Below, in pieces: positions 8,323 to 15,834 of a DNA stretch of 64,000 bases. The notes beneath the pieces are model-generated. The model did not search any database and was not told where the DNA came from. It saw only the letters and a list, made by a program, of their open reading frames with translations. Both the position numbers and the translations under genes were made by a program. The first letter of the stretch is position 1. The number at the start of each line of letters is the position of its first letter. This stretch comes from Nocardia ignorata NBRC 108230 (lineage in GTDB: Bacteria > Actinomycetota > Actinomycetes > Mycobacteriales > Mycobacteriaceae): assembly GCF_001612905.1 (NCBI RefSeq), contig NZ_BDBI01000011.1, positions 124,001 to 188,000 on the forward strand, written 5' to 3'.

Positions 8323-9692
8323 GACGGCACCTGTTCGGGGACAGAGTTCGGCGCGGCGGACACCGGCTCGGGTCGGCGCTGCGTGACGGCACACCCGACG
8401 ACCGCGGCGAGCAGCCAGAAATAGAAGTCGGTCGGAAAGATCTCGAAGTAGCTGGACGCCACCGCCGCTACCGCGCTGGCGAGCACCGACGCCGCGACAC
8501 CGAGTGCCAGGGCCGAATCCGGTCCGCGCAGTGCACGGGCACCACGGAACGCGAGCAGGAAGATCGCGACCAGGATGGCGCAGAACAGCCACACCCCGAT
8601 CGGCCCGAGCTCGATGAGCAGCTTCACGTAGTAGTTGTCGGGTTGATAGGGACGCCCGTAGATCTGGACCTCACCGGTGGCGTACGGCATCTCCCCCGCC
8701 ATCGGCCCGAGTTCCTCGACGAGCAACCGCGCCGCCGCCGCACCGGTGGAACCGAGTCCGTCACCGAAGGGATGACTGCCCACGGTGCGCATCACGGTGT
8801 TCCAGCCGGTGCTGCGGTCGGCCAGGCTCGACGAGGAGAACAGCGAACTGCTGGCCTGCGACGACACCGCGATCCCGCCGACGACGACCACCGCGACGGA
8901 CCCGAGGATCACCGGCATCAGCTGACGGCGATACCGCACTACCGCCAGCAGCAACGCCCCGACGAGCAAACCGGCCAGCGCCGCCCGCACCACGCTCGCC
9001 GCGGCGCCGAGTACCAGGATCGGGGTGGCCATCAGGAACATCCGATTGCGGGCGCGCCGAGGATCGGCCAGCGCCACCGAACCACCCACCAGCAACACCG
9101 TCACCAGGTAGAACGCATAGGGGAACGGTTGATTGAACGTGCTGAAGGACCGGAGCAGACCACCGGCGAAGCGGATCGTCTCGTTGTACTCGTAGCCCAT
9201 CTTCGCCAGCCCGGCCCCGCCGATCACCTGTTGGGCCAGGCCGAACAACGCGATACCCACCGATTCGACCATCATGATCGTCACCAGCAGATCGCGGTCA
9301 CGGGGGGTGAACGGCCGCAGGTAGAGGATCAGCGGGATCACGACGAAGTAGAAGAACGTGATCTTGATGGCGAACAGCCCGAGCGTTCCGGCCGTGACGA
9401 ACGCCGACACCACACCGAACACACAGAGCGCGGCGCCGAAGGGCACCCACGGCAGCGTCGGACGCGGCTCGGTCTGCCGGTGCGGAACGAACAGTGCCAC
9501 GGCCAGCGTCAGACACAGCAGCGCCTCTTTCCAGCCCGCCACCTGCATCCAGCCCGGAGCGATCTCGAGCAGACCGTTGAACGGGACGAGCGCCGCGACC
9601 AGCAACACCCCGCGCTGGGGCCGGAAACGAATCCAGCGCAGGAATGCCCAGCCCACCGGGACGGCGGCCAGGTACAGCAGCGAGCTCATCAC
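8319..9692 (-). CDS. O-antigen ligase/polymerase-like membrane protein (Wzy family)
   Basis: The 457-residue protein has about 11-12 hydrophobic segments and one large central extracytoplasmic loop. After about residue 290 it carries the conserved G-D-G-L-G-S-T-G and Y-Q-P-D-N-Y-Y-V-K-L-L-I-E-L-G-P-I-G pattern, with N-Y-Y instead of the more usual N-x-y-L, that marks Wzy_C/O-antigen ligase proteins. It would polymerise lipid-linked repeat units outside the membrane, or ligate the finished glycan. The flippase two genes downstream and the Wzz-like gene of the divergent operon favour polymerase. It starts at GTG 9692, with ATG 9689 next to it, three bases after the stop of the GT2 gene. Confidence 0.85.
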   Translation of the reverse strand: MMSSLLYLAAVPVGWAFLRWIRFRPQRGVLLVAALVPFNGLLEIAPGWMQVAGWKEALLCLTLAVALFVPHRQTEPRPTLPWVPFGAALCVFGVVSAFVTAGTLGLFAIKITFFYFVVIPLILYLRPFTPRDRDLLVTIMMVESVGIALFGLAQQVIGGAGLAKMGYEYNETIRFAGGLLRSFSTFNQPFPYAFYLVTVLLVGGSVALADPRRARNRMFLMATPILVLGAAASVVRAALAGLLVGALLLAVVRYRRQLMPVILGSVAVVVVGGIAVSSQASSSLFSSSSLADRSTGWNTVMRTVGSHPFGDGLGSTGAAAARLLVEELGPMAGEMPYATGEVQIYGRPYQPDNYYVKLLIELGPIGVWLFCAILVAIFLLAFRGARALRGPDSALALGVAASVLASAVAAVASSYFEIFPTDFYFWLLAAVVGCAVTQRRPEPVSAAPNSVPEQVPS

Positions 9693-9695
9693 GCC

Positions 9696-10526
9696 TCAGC
9701 CCCGCCCGGCCAGCTGCCTGGCCCGCGCGCCGAGGCGGACCAGCGCCTGCCGGACCACGGTGGCATCGCCGGCGAGCACGTCGACCGGACGCACCAGATC
9801 TCGGTATTCGCGGCGCGCGTGATGGTTGAAGCGCACCACGTCGGAGAACTTGCTCAGCGTCGAGGTGGTGGAGGAATGGTTGAAGATCGACGCCCGGTTC
9901 ACCGCGAGCGGGCGGTTGTGGCCGTAGAACCCGCCGTGCGCGCACAGCCGCGCGACCAGGTCGATGTCCATGGCGTAGAAGAAATCGGTACGGAAGCCGC
10001 CGGTCGCCTCGAACTCGCGGCGGCGGAACAGGAACGCGGCGGTGGGACACAGGTCGTCGGGCAGTCTGCGCACGAAGGTGCGTAGCGCCGCTCGCGAGGA
10101 CTTGCACCCGATCAGCCCGGCGAGCCCACGAGCTCTGGCCAGGACGGTGCCGTCGTCGTCGATGATGTCGAATTTCGCACCCGCGACGGCGATTCGTGGG
10201 TCGCGCAACGTCTCCACCTGTGCCGACAGACAATCCGGGGTGATGAGGTCGTCGGCGCAGACCAATTTCACCAGCTCGCCACCGGCGAGACTCATCACCC
10301 GGTTCCAGTTCTGGGTCATCGGGAGCACGGTGTCGTTGCTGTGGAGCCGGATCCGTTCGTCGTCGATGGATCGGACCAGTTCACCGGTGCCGTCGGTGCT
10401 GGCGTTGTCGAGGACAACGATCTCGAAATCCCCGAACTCCTGGGCACGGATCGAATCGATGGTCTCGGTGATGGTGCGCGCCGCGTTGAATGCCGGGACG
10501 CAGACCGATACGGGCACCCCCACCAC
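9696..10526 (-). CDS. Glycosyltransferase family 2
   Basis: The 276-residue protein has a standard GT-A core: V-S-V-C-V-P-A-F-N at the N-terminus, D-N-A-S-T-D-G-T at about 40-47 and the metal-binding region C-A-D-D near residue 90. It probably adds a sugar at the cytoplasmic stage of repeat-unit assembly, and may be an early transferase because it heads the operon. The start is fixed by a strong Shine-Dalgarno, GGAGGA at 10533-10538 on the minus strand, seven bases before GTG 10526. Translations beginning further upstream are not GT-like. It is the first gene of the six-gene minus-strand operon and shares a 225-base divergent promoter region with the Wzz-like gene. Confidence 0.87.
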   Translation of the reverse strand: MVGVPVSVCVPAFNAARTITETIDSIRAQEFGDFEIVVLDNASTDGTGELVRSIDDERIRLHSNDTVLPMTQNWNRVMSLAGGELVKLVCADDLITPDCLSAQVETLRDPRIAVAGAKFDIIDDDGTVLARARGLAGLIGCKSSRAALRTFVRRLPDDLCPTAAFLFRRREFEATGGFRTDFFYAMDIDLVARLCAHGGFYGHNRPLAVNRASIFNHSSTTSTLSKFSDVVRFNHHARREYRDLVRPVDVLAGDATVVRQALVRLGARARQLAGRG

Positions 10527-10650
10527 AGCATATCCTCCAAGACATTCAGCGAGCCCGCGTCGCGCGCCGGGTGCCCGTTCGCGTGCACAGTACCCGCCGA
10601 GCAATCGACATTCACATCGAGACGACGGGCGACAATGTTTCACGATTACC

Positions 10651-10662
10651 AGTACGGGTACT
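10651..10662. promoter_or_regulatory. Perfect palindrome in divergent glycan promoter region
   Basis: The sequence AGTACGGGTACT is an inverted repeat with 5-base arms. It lies between the two divergent glycan operons, 125 bases from the GT2 start and 90 bases from the Wzz-like start. It could be an operator that controls both operons, but no regulator gene is adjacent and a 12-base palindrome can occur by chance. Confidence 0.25.
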
Positions 10663-10751
10663 CATGACGCTCGCCACAGGGCTCAGAGTTCGCCAGACAG
10701 TGGAACCCCAGCTAACATCGCTGCACAAGATCGGCGAAATGTGGGGACAGC

Positions 10752-11765
10752 GTGAGCGAGACCGACCCGGCGGACACGGGTGCCGATTCCCCGGCCATGT
10801 CCGGGGTGAACATTGCCGACCATCTGCGCAAGCTGCTGCGCGCCCTGCCGATCGCCCTGGTCGTCGCCGCGATCGTCGGTGGTGTGGTGTGGGTGGTGCG
10901 CGACGGCAGTCCACGCACCTACGAAGCCAGCCTGACCGCGCAGATCTCGCAGCAGTCCATCGGTGCGGTCTTCAACGAACTCACCCAGCCCTACATCGTC
11001 CTGGTCACCGAGAGCCGGGTGCTTTCGGATGTGGTGAAGAACGGGCTCGCGCCGTCGGAACAGGATCTGCGGCCACGGGTTTCGGCCATGACCGGTCCCG
11101 CGCCCTCGCTGTTGATCATCAAGGCGCAGGCGGGGTCGCCCGAGCAAGCCGAGAAGCTGGTCTTCGCGGTGCAGCAGTCCCTGGACAGTGTCGCCTCGCA
11201 GATGCGCACCGAGGCCATCGCCCGTTCGGCGGCCGACCTCGAGACGCATCGGCGCGCGGTGGAGGACACCTTCACCAAACGCCTCGCCGACGACCCGCTG
11301 CGCCCCGAACTGAGCTTCGATGCCAGGGATGTGGCCCGCGAGATGGAATTCCGGCAGGTGCTCGGCATGCCGCGCCTCACAGTGGTGGCGAACCCCCGCT
11401 CGGAACTCGTCGCCCCGCATCCGGTGCAGGAGGGCCTGTTCGCGGCGCTGGCCACATTGATCATCGTCGCGGAGTCGGTGGTGCTCGCTCGTGGCGCGAT
11501 CGTCCGGCGTGGTGGTCTTCGTCGCGGCGGGGCGAAGCCGGATCCGGCGAAACAGGCCTCGCCGACCCCGGATCCGAAGAAGCCGGAACCCGTCGATTCA
11601 CAGCCTGTCACGCCGACACCACCGGCGCGCACCGACACCGCCACCGTGCCGCACGTGACGAGCAGCGCGAGTGTCCACTACGACCCCGAGACGACGGTGC
11701 TGCCACGGCAATGGCCGGTGCGGGCGGCACCGGTGCCGAAGTCGCCCGGTCCGCGCGAGAACTGA
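10752..11765 (+). CDS. Wzz/chain-length-determinant-like membrane protein
   Basis: The 337-residue protein has the polysaccharide co-polymerase layout: a short cytoplasmic N-terminus, a first membrane helix at about 30-50, an extracytoplasmic region of about 170 residues with coiled-coil-like stretches, and a second helix at about 225-245. A cytoplasmic tail of about 90 residues rich in Pro, Lys and Thr follows. Such proteins set polymer length with Wzy. The region before the second helix has N-P-R-S-E-L-V-A-P-H-P, in line with the proline-rich segment of the family. No tyrosine-kinase domain is fused and I see none nearby. It starts at GTG 10752 and heads the plus-strand operon, seven bases before the GNAT gene. 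Confidence 0.75.
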   Translation: MSETDPADTGADSPAMSGVNIADHLRKLLRALPIALVVAAIVGGVVWVVRDGSPRTYEASLTAQISQQSIGAVFNELTQPYIVLVTESRVLSDVVKNGLAPSEQDLRPRVSAMTGPAPSLLIIKAQAGSPEQAEKLVFAVQQSLDSVASQMRTEAIARSAADLETHRRAVEDTFTKRLADDPLRPELSFDARDVAREMEFRQVLGMPRLTVVANPRSELVAPHPVQEGLFAALATLIIVAESVVLARGAIVRRGGLRRGGAKPDPAKQASPTPDPKKPEPVDSQPVTPTPPARTDTATVPHVTSSASVHYDPETTVLPRQWPVRAAPVPKSPGPREN

Positions 11766-11771
11766 GGCGCA

Positions 11772-13154
11772 GTGTCGCCCACGACCGCCGAGGCCCCGAC
11801 CGCGATGTCGAGCCCGACCTTCGGCCCGATCCGCCACGGCCACAGCCTCGTTCGCCTGCGCCCGCCGCGATTGTCGGACTTCGACCGGTGGCGTGAGATC
11901 AGGTTGCGTGACCGGGCCTGGATCGAACCGCACTGGGGCACCTCACCGCTGAGCTGGGAGCAGCGGCACACGCCACGGATCTGGGCGCGCGAGTGCCTCG
12001 TGGCTTGGGCCGATATGCGGGCCGGTCGCCGGTTCGTCGGCGTGATCGAGGTCGACGGGCGGTTCTCGGGGCAGATCGAGTACACGATCATCGACGCCGA
12101 CTCGGCGACGGCGGAGGCCGGCGCCTGGATCGATGCCGGTGCGGCCGGTCGTGGGCTGATCGGCCGGGCCCTGCTGTTGCTGTGCGACTACATGTTCCGC
12201 GTGCACGGGGTGGCGCGGGTGCTCGCCCCGGTGTCCATCGACAACGACCCGGCGCTGCGCTGCCTGCGGGGTCTGGGCTTCCGGCACGAGGCGACGATGG
12301 TCCGGGCCTACGACGCGGGCGGTGCGCGCAAGGACCACACACTGTGGGCACTGACCCCCGCCGATCTGGCGGCCGCGCAACTGCCGCCGCTCGTTCCGGC
12401 CGATCCAGCGGACGTTCCTGTCGTGGAGCCGAGACCTTCCGAGTCGTCCTACCCGCCGAGCACCGCACCGGGCGCAGTCGCGGCGAATACAGGCGTACCG
12501 CGCGCGGTGGTCGCACTGGCCGCCTTGCGATGGTCGGTGTGGTCTGTGCGGGAGAAGCTGCGGCGCTACCGTCCCGCCGCCCCGGTTGCGCTGACCGTCC
12601 CCGAGGCTCCGAACACGGTGGTGCGCACCCTGACTCGCAAGGACAGGGCGCAGTGGAGTCGGGTGAGACGCACAAGGGTGACGGCGACGAGCTCGTTCCC
12701 CCGGTCCCGGCAGGAGGGGCTCGGCACCGAGGAAGGTTCCTCGGCCCGGCAAGACCGGTCGAAGAGCCGCGCCCAGTGGTATCGCACGCTGTGGCACACC
12801 CGGTTCGGCCTCCGATCACCGAGTGGACTGCGCCTCGTACTCGACGTGAACGGTACTTACGCAGGCGAGTTCCACCTCTACGATTCACCGCTGCCGTGCC
12901 AGGCCACCGGGCTCTACACCTGGGTCGATCCATTCCGGGTCGAACCCGAACTGTGGGCGGCAGCCCTGCGCTCGGTCGTCGAGCACGCTTTCGCGGAGCT
13001 GGGTGTGCGGCGGATGGCGGCCGAGATTCCCGTCGGCGACACCGTCACCGCCGCGGTGGTCGCCGCCGCCGGTTTCGCCCACGAGGGGCTGCTGAGGGCT
13101 CATCGCGGACCGAGCGGACTGTGTGCCGATCACGATCTCTGGGGGCTCACCTGA
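11772..13154 (+). CDS. Tandem-GNAT acetyltransferase (two RimJ/RimL-like domains)
   Basis: The 460-residue protein contains two GNAT domains. Domain 1 (about 25-195) runs from L-V-R-L-R-P-P to D-H-T-L-W-A-L and has the acetyl-CoA pyrophosphate loop A-G-R-G-L-I-G at about 125-131. Domain 2 (about 285-460) repeats the order but has no clear Q/RxxGxG/A loop; its end, D-H-D-L-W-G-L, matches the end of domain 1. A linker of about 90 residues separates them. In this operon, next to an aminotransferase, the likely job is N-acylation of an amino sugar, with domain 2 possibly structural; this is inference. GTG 11772 is the first start, and an ATG 11 codons later is possible. The stop overlaps the next ATG by one base. 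Confidence 0.75.
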   Translation: MSPTTAEAPTAMSSPTFGPIRHGHSLVRLRPPRLSDFDRWREIRLRDRAWIEPHWGTSPLSWEQRHTPRIWARECLVAWADMRAGRRFVGVIEVDGRFSGQIEYTIIDADSATAEAGAWIDAGAAGRGLIGRALLLLCDYMFRVHGVARVLAPVSIDNDPALRCLRGLGFRHEATMVRAYDAGGARKDHTLWALTPADLAAAQLPPLVPADPADVPVVEPRPSESSYPPSTAPGAVAANTGVPRAVVALAALRWSVWSVREKLRRYRPAAPVALTVPEAPNTVVRTLTRKDRAQWSRVRRTRVTATSSFPRSRQEGLGTEEGSSARQDRSKSRAQWYRTLWHTRFGLRSPSGLRLVLDVNGTYAGEFHLYDSPLPCQATGLYTWVDPFRVEPELWAAALRSVVEHAFAELGVRRMAAEIPVGDTVTAAVVAAAGFAHEGLLRAHRGPSGLCADHDLWGLT

Positions 13155-14485
13155 TGCGCGACTTCACCCGCAGCACCGAAATCCAGGCGCGTCTGCACGA
13201 CCTCGTACCCGGCGGCGCGCATACCTATGCCCGTGGCACCGACCAGTACCCCGAGTCGATGGCGCCGGTCCTGGTGCGCGGCAAGGGCGCTCGCGTCTGG
13301 GATGCCGACGGCAACGAGTTCGTGGAATACGGGATGGGATTGCGGTCGGTCACCCTCGGCCACGGATACGAACCGGTCCTGCGTGCGGCCACCGAGGCCG
13401 CCGCCGACGGCATGAGCTTCTCCCGCCCCACCGAACTGGAACTGCTTGCCGCACAGGACTTCCTGGACCTGGTACCGGGCGCCGACATGGTGAAGTTCGC
13501 CAAGAACGGCTCCGACGCCACCACGGCGGCCGTTCGGCTCGCCCGCGCGGTCACCGGGCGAACCACCGTCGCGGTCTGCGCACAGCCGTTCTTCTCCGTC
13601 GACGACTGGTTCATCGGCACCACCGACATGTCCGCAGGCATCCCCGCCGTCGACACCGTGACATTCCCCTACAACGATCTCGACGCGCTCGCGGCGGTCC
13701 TGGCGGGCGACGCGGTGGCGGCGGTCTTCCTCGAGGCGGCGACCGCGCTGGCCGAGCCGCTACCCGGATATCTGGAAGGCGTTCGCGCACTGTGTGATCG
13801 GCACGGGACGCTGTTGGTGTTCGACGAGATGATCACCGGCTTCCGGTGGTCGGCAGGCGGCGCCCAAGCGGTCTACGGGGTGACACCCGATCTGTCGTGC
13901 TGGGGCAAGGCGATGGGCAACGGATTCCCGCTGTCCGCACTCGCGGGCAAACGCGAGTACATGGAACTCGGCGGCCTGCGCACCGATCGCGACCGGGTGT
14001 TCCTGCTCTCCACCACCCACGGCCCCGAAACCGCCTCGCTCGCGGCGTTCCGCGCCGTGGTGCACGCCTACCGCACCGAGGGCCCGATCGCCCGCATGGA
14101 AGAGGCGGGCCGAGCCCTCGCCGACGGCGTGAACGCCGTCGCCGCCGAACACGGCATCACCGACCACCTCCAGGTGCGCGGCCGCCCGTCGTGCCTGATA
14201 TTCCGCACCCTCGACGCCGAAGGCAGCCCGTCGCAGGCCTTTCGGACCCTGTTCCTGCAGGAACTGCTCGAGCACGGCGTGCTCGGACAGTCCTTCGTCA
14301 CCTCCGCCGCCCACGACGCCGAGGCCGTCGCCGACACGGTCTCCGCGTGCGCCAGGGCCGCCGAGGTATATCGCCGCGCGGTGGAGCGCGGCTCCGTCGA
14401 CGGGCTGCTGCGTGGCCGCCCGGTCGCGCCCGCGTTGCGCCGCACCGCCGCACCCCGCCGGATCGAAACGAGAACCTCCCCATGA
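13154..14485 (+). CDS. Class III PLP aminotransferase (glutamate-1-semialdehyde aminotransferase-like)
   Basis: The 443-residue enzyme looks like glutamate-1-semialdehyde 2,1-aminomutases and related aminotransferases found in glycan loci. Visible landmarks are the K-N-G-S-D-A-T-T-A-A region that binds PLP phosphate, the aspartate in V-F-D-E-M-I-T-G-F-R-W and the Schiff-base lysine in C-W-G-K-A-M-G-N-G. The true hemL is unlikely here, because the gene sits between a tandem GNAT and a GT4 with one- and four-base overlaps. Transamination of a keto-sugar or a small keto acid that is then attached to the glycan are both possible. The start is ATG 13154; a much longer frame runs upstream but only as antiphase to the GNAT gene. 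Confidence 0.85.
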   Translation: MRDFTRSTEIQARLHDLVPGGAHTYARGTDQYPESMAPVLVRGKGARVWDADGNEFVEYGMGLRSVTLGHGYEPVLRAATEAAADGMSFSRPTELELLAAQDFLDLVPGADMVKFAKNGSDATTAAVRLARAVTGRTTVAVCAQPFFSVDDWFIGTTDMSAGIPAVDTVTFPYNDLDALAAVLAGDAVAAVFLEAATALAEPLPGYLEGVRALCDRHGTLLVFDEMITGFRWSAGGAQAVYGVTPDLSCWGKAMGNGFPLSALAGKREYMELGGLRTDRDRVFLLSTTHGPETASLAAFRAVVHAYRTEGPIARMEEAGRALADGVNAVAAEHGITDHLQVRGRPSCLIFRTLDAEGSPSQAFRTLFLQELLEHGVLGQSFVTSAAHDAEAVADTVSACARAAEVYRRAVERGSVDGLLRGRPVAPALRRTAAPRRIETRTSP

Positions 14486-15588
14486 CCCGTGTCGCCATCG
14501 TCCACGAACGATTCACCGAATTCGGCGGCTCGGAAGCCGTGGTCGGCGAGTTCGTCGAAACCTGGCCCGACGCCGAGGTATTCGCGCCCATCGTGGCGCC
14601 CGGCGGGCTGCGCGAGCCGGTGCGCGCGGTGCACGACACCTGGCTCAGCCGCGCCCACACCGTCACCGGCGGCAGGCACGCTCCCCTGCTACCGCTGGTG
14701 CCGCGAGCGTTGCGGCGCATGCCGCTTCGCGACTTCGACGTGGTCGTGGTGAGCCACCATGCCTTCGCCACCCAGGCCGCGCTCGCCACCGACGCACCCG
14801 TGGTCGCCTATGTGCACAGCCCGGCACGGTGGGCGTGGGATCGGGAATTCCGCGCCCAGGAAGCGGGCGGCCGGCTGGGTCAGCTCGCACTCGGTGCGCT
14901 CGGAACACTCGCTCGCCGTGGCGAATTGCGCGCCGCACCCCGCCTCACCCATGTGGTCGCCAACTCGCATGCCGTCGCCGACCGGGTACGAGACTGGTGG
15001 GGTTTACCCGCCTCCGTCGTGAATCCGCCGGTGCAGGTCGGCCGCTTCACGCCCGATCCCGGGGTCGCGCGGGAGGACTTCTTCCTGTGCGCGGGCAGGC
15101 TCGTGCCCTACAAGCGCGCGGATCTGGCGATCCGCGCGGCTCAGCGCGCGGGCGTGCGGCTGGTCGTGCTCGGCGAAGGCCGTTTCCGGGACCAACTCGA
15201 AGAGCTCGCCGGACCGGAGACCACGTTCCTCGGCGCCACCTCCGCCGACGTCCTGCAGGACATGTACCGGCGCTGCCGGGCGCTGCTGATGCCGGGCATC
15301 GAGGACTTCGGCATCGTCCCCGTGGAGGCCATGGCCTGTGGAACGCCGGTGCTCGCGGTCGGTGCGGGTGGCTCGCTCGACACGGTGCGACCCGGCGTGA
15401 CCGGCGAATACGTGCCGCCGGGCCACGACGACGCGGTCGTCGCCGCCCTCGCCGAACGGATGCGCGACTTCGATTCGGGCATCTACGATTCCGCGAAGAT
15501 CCGCGCCCACGCCGACAGCTTCGCCCCCGACAGATTCCGCGCCAGGATGGCCGACACCGTCGCCGGAGTACTCGCCGCGCACCGTTAG
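14482..15588 (+). CDS. Glycosyltransferase family 4 (WbaZ-like)
   Basis: The 368-residue enzyme opens with V-A-I-V-H-E-R-F-T-E-F-G-G-S-E, the N-terminal glycine loop of WbaZ-type GT4 mannosyltransferases. It continues with A-Y-V-H-S-P-A-R-W-A-W and the donor-domain motif A-G-R-L-V-P-Y-K-R. The second E of E-x7-E is in G-I-E-D-F-G-I-V-P-V-E-A. Mannose or a related hexose is the common donor in this subgroup, but that is only a family tendency. The ATG overlaps the aminotransferase stop (ATGA). It is the last gene of the Wzz-GNAT-aminotransferase-GT operon; the next 246 bases lack a gene. Confidence 0.87.
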   Translation: MTRVAIVHERFTEFGGSEAVVGEFVETWPDAEVFAPIVAPGGLREPVRAVHDTWLSRAHTVTGGRHAPLLPLVPRALRRMPLRDFDVVVVSHHAFATQAALATDAPVVAYVHSPARWAWDREFRAQEAGGRLGQLALGALGTLARRGELRAAPRLTHVVANSHAVADRVRDWWGLPASVVNPPVQVGRFTPDPGVAREDFFLCAGRLVPYKRADLAIRAAQRAGVRLVVLGEGRFRDQLEELAGPETTFLGATSADVLQDMYRRCRALLMPGIEDFGIVPVEAMACGTPVLAVGAGGSLDTVRPGVTGEYVPPGHDDAVVAALAERMRDFDSGIYDSAKIRAHADSFAPDRFRARMADTVAGVLAAHR

Positions 15589-15695
15589 CGAGAAGTTGCC
15601 CGAAACTCGGAGTTACGGAAATCAGCTGTCACACATACCCTTTGACCTGCGACGACGGGTGACAATTCCCACACGGTGACAGACACCCCGTCGCT

Positions 15696-15724
15696 TGCCC
15701 CCTTTGTTACCGACGAGTACGGTT
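15696..15724 (+). promoter_or_regulatory. Possible sigma70-type promoter of the acyl-CoA reductase gene
   Basis: A TTGCCC hexamer at 15696-15701 is followed after 17 bases by TACGGT at 15719-15724. This is a reasonable -35/-10 pair that would give a leader of about 105 bases before the ATG at 15835. The rest of the 246-base gap shows no gene. Confidence 0.3.
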
Positions 15725-15834
15725 AGCCCCACCCGGACGACGACGTTCCCGGGTTCTCGTGATCCCCACATCCACCGCCGCATGCCGGATCACTTTTGCG
15801 CACACCGTGTTTCGAGACATTTTCAGGAGGGGCG

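Noticed and set aside
11993..13153. Long plus-strand frame upstream of the aminotransferase that would make an 830-residue protein
   Set aside because: The extra part is out of phase with the tandem GNAT gene and reads as Arg-rich nonsense. The aminotransferase core begins at ATG 13154.
13154..14485. hemL, the haem-pathway aminomutase
   Set aside because: The PLP motifs match, but the overlaps with a GNAT and a GT gene and the absence of other haem genes argue for a glycan-linked aminotransferase.
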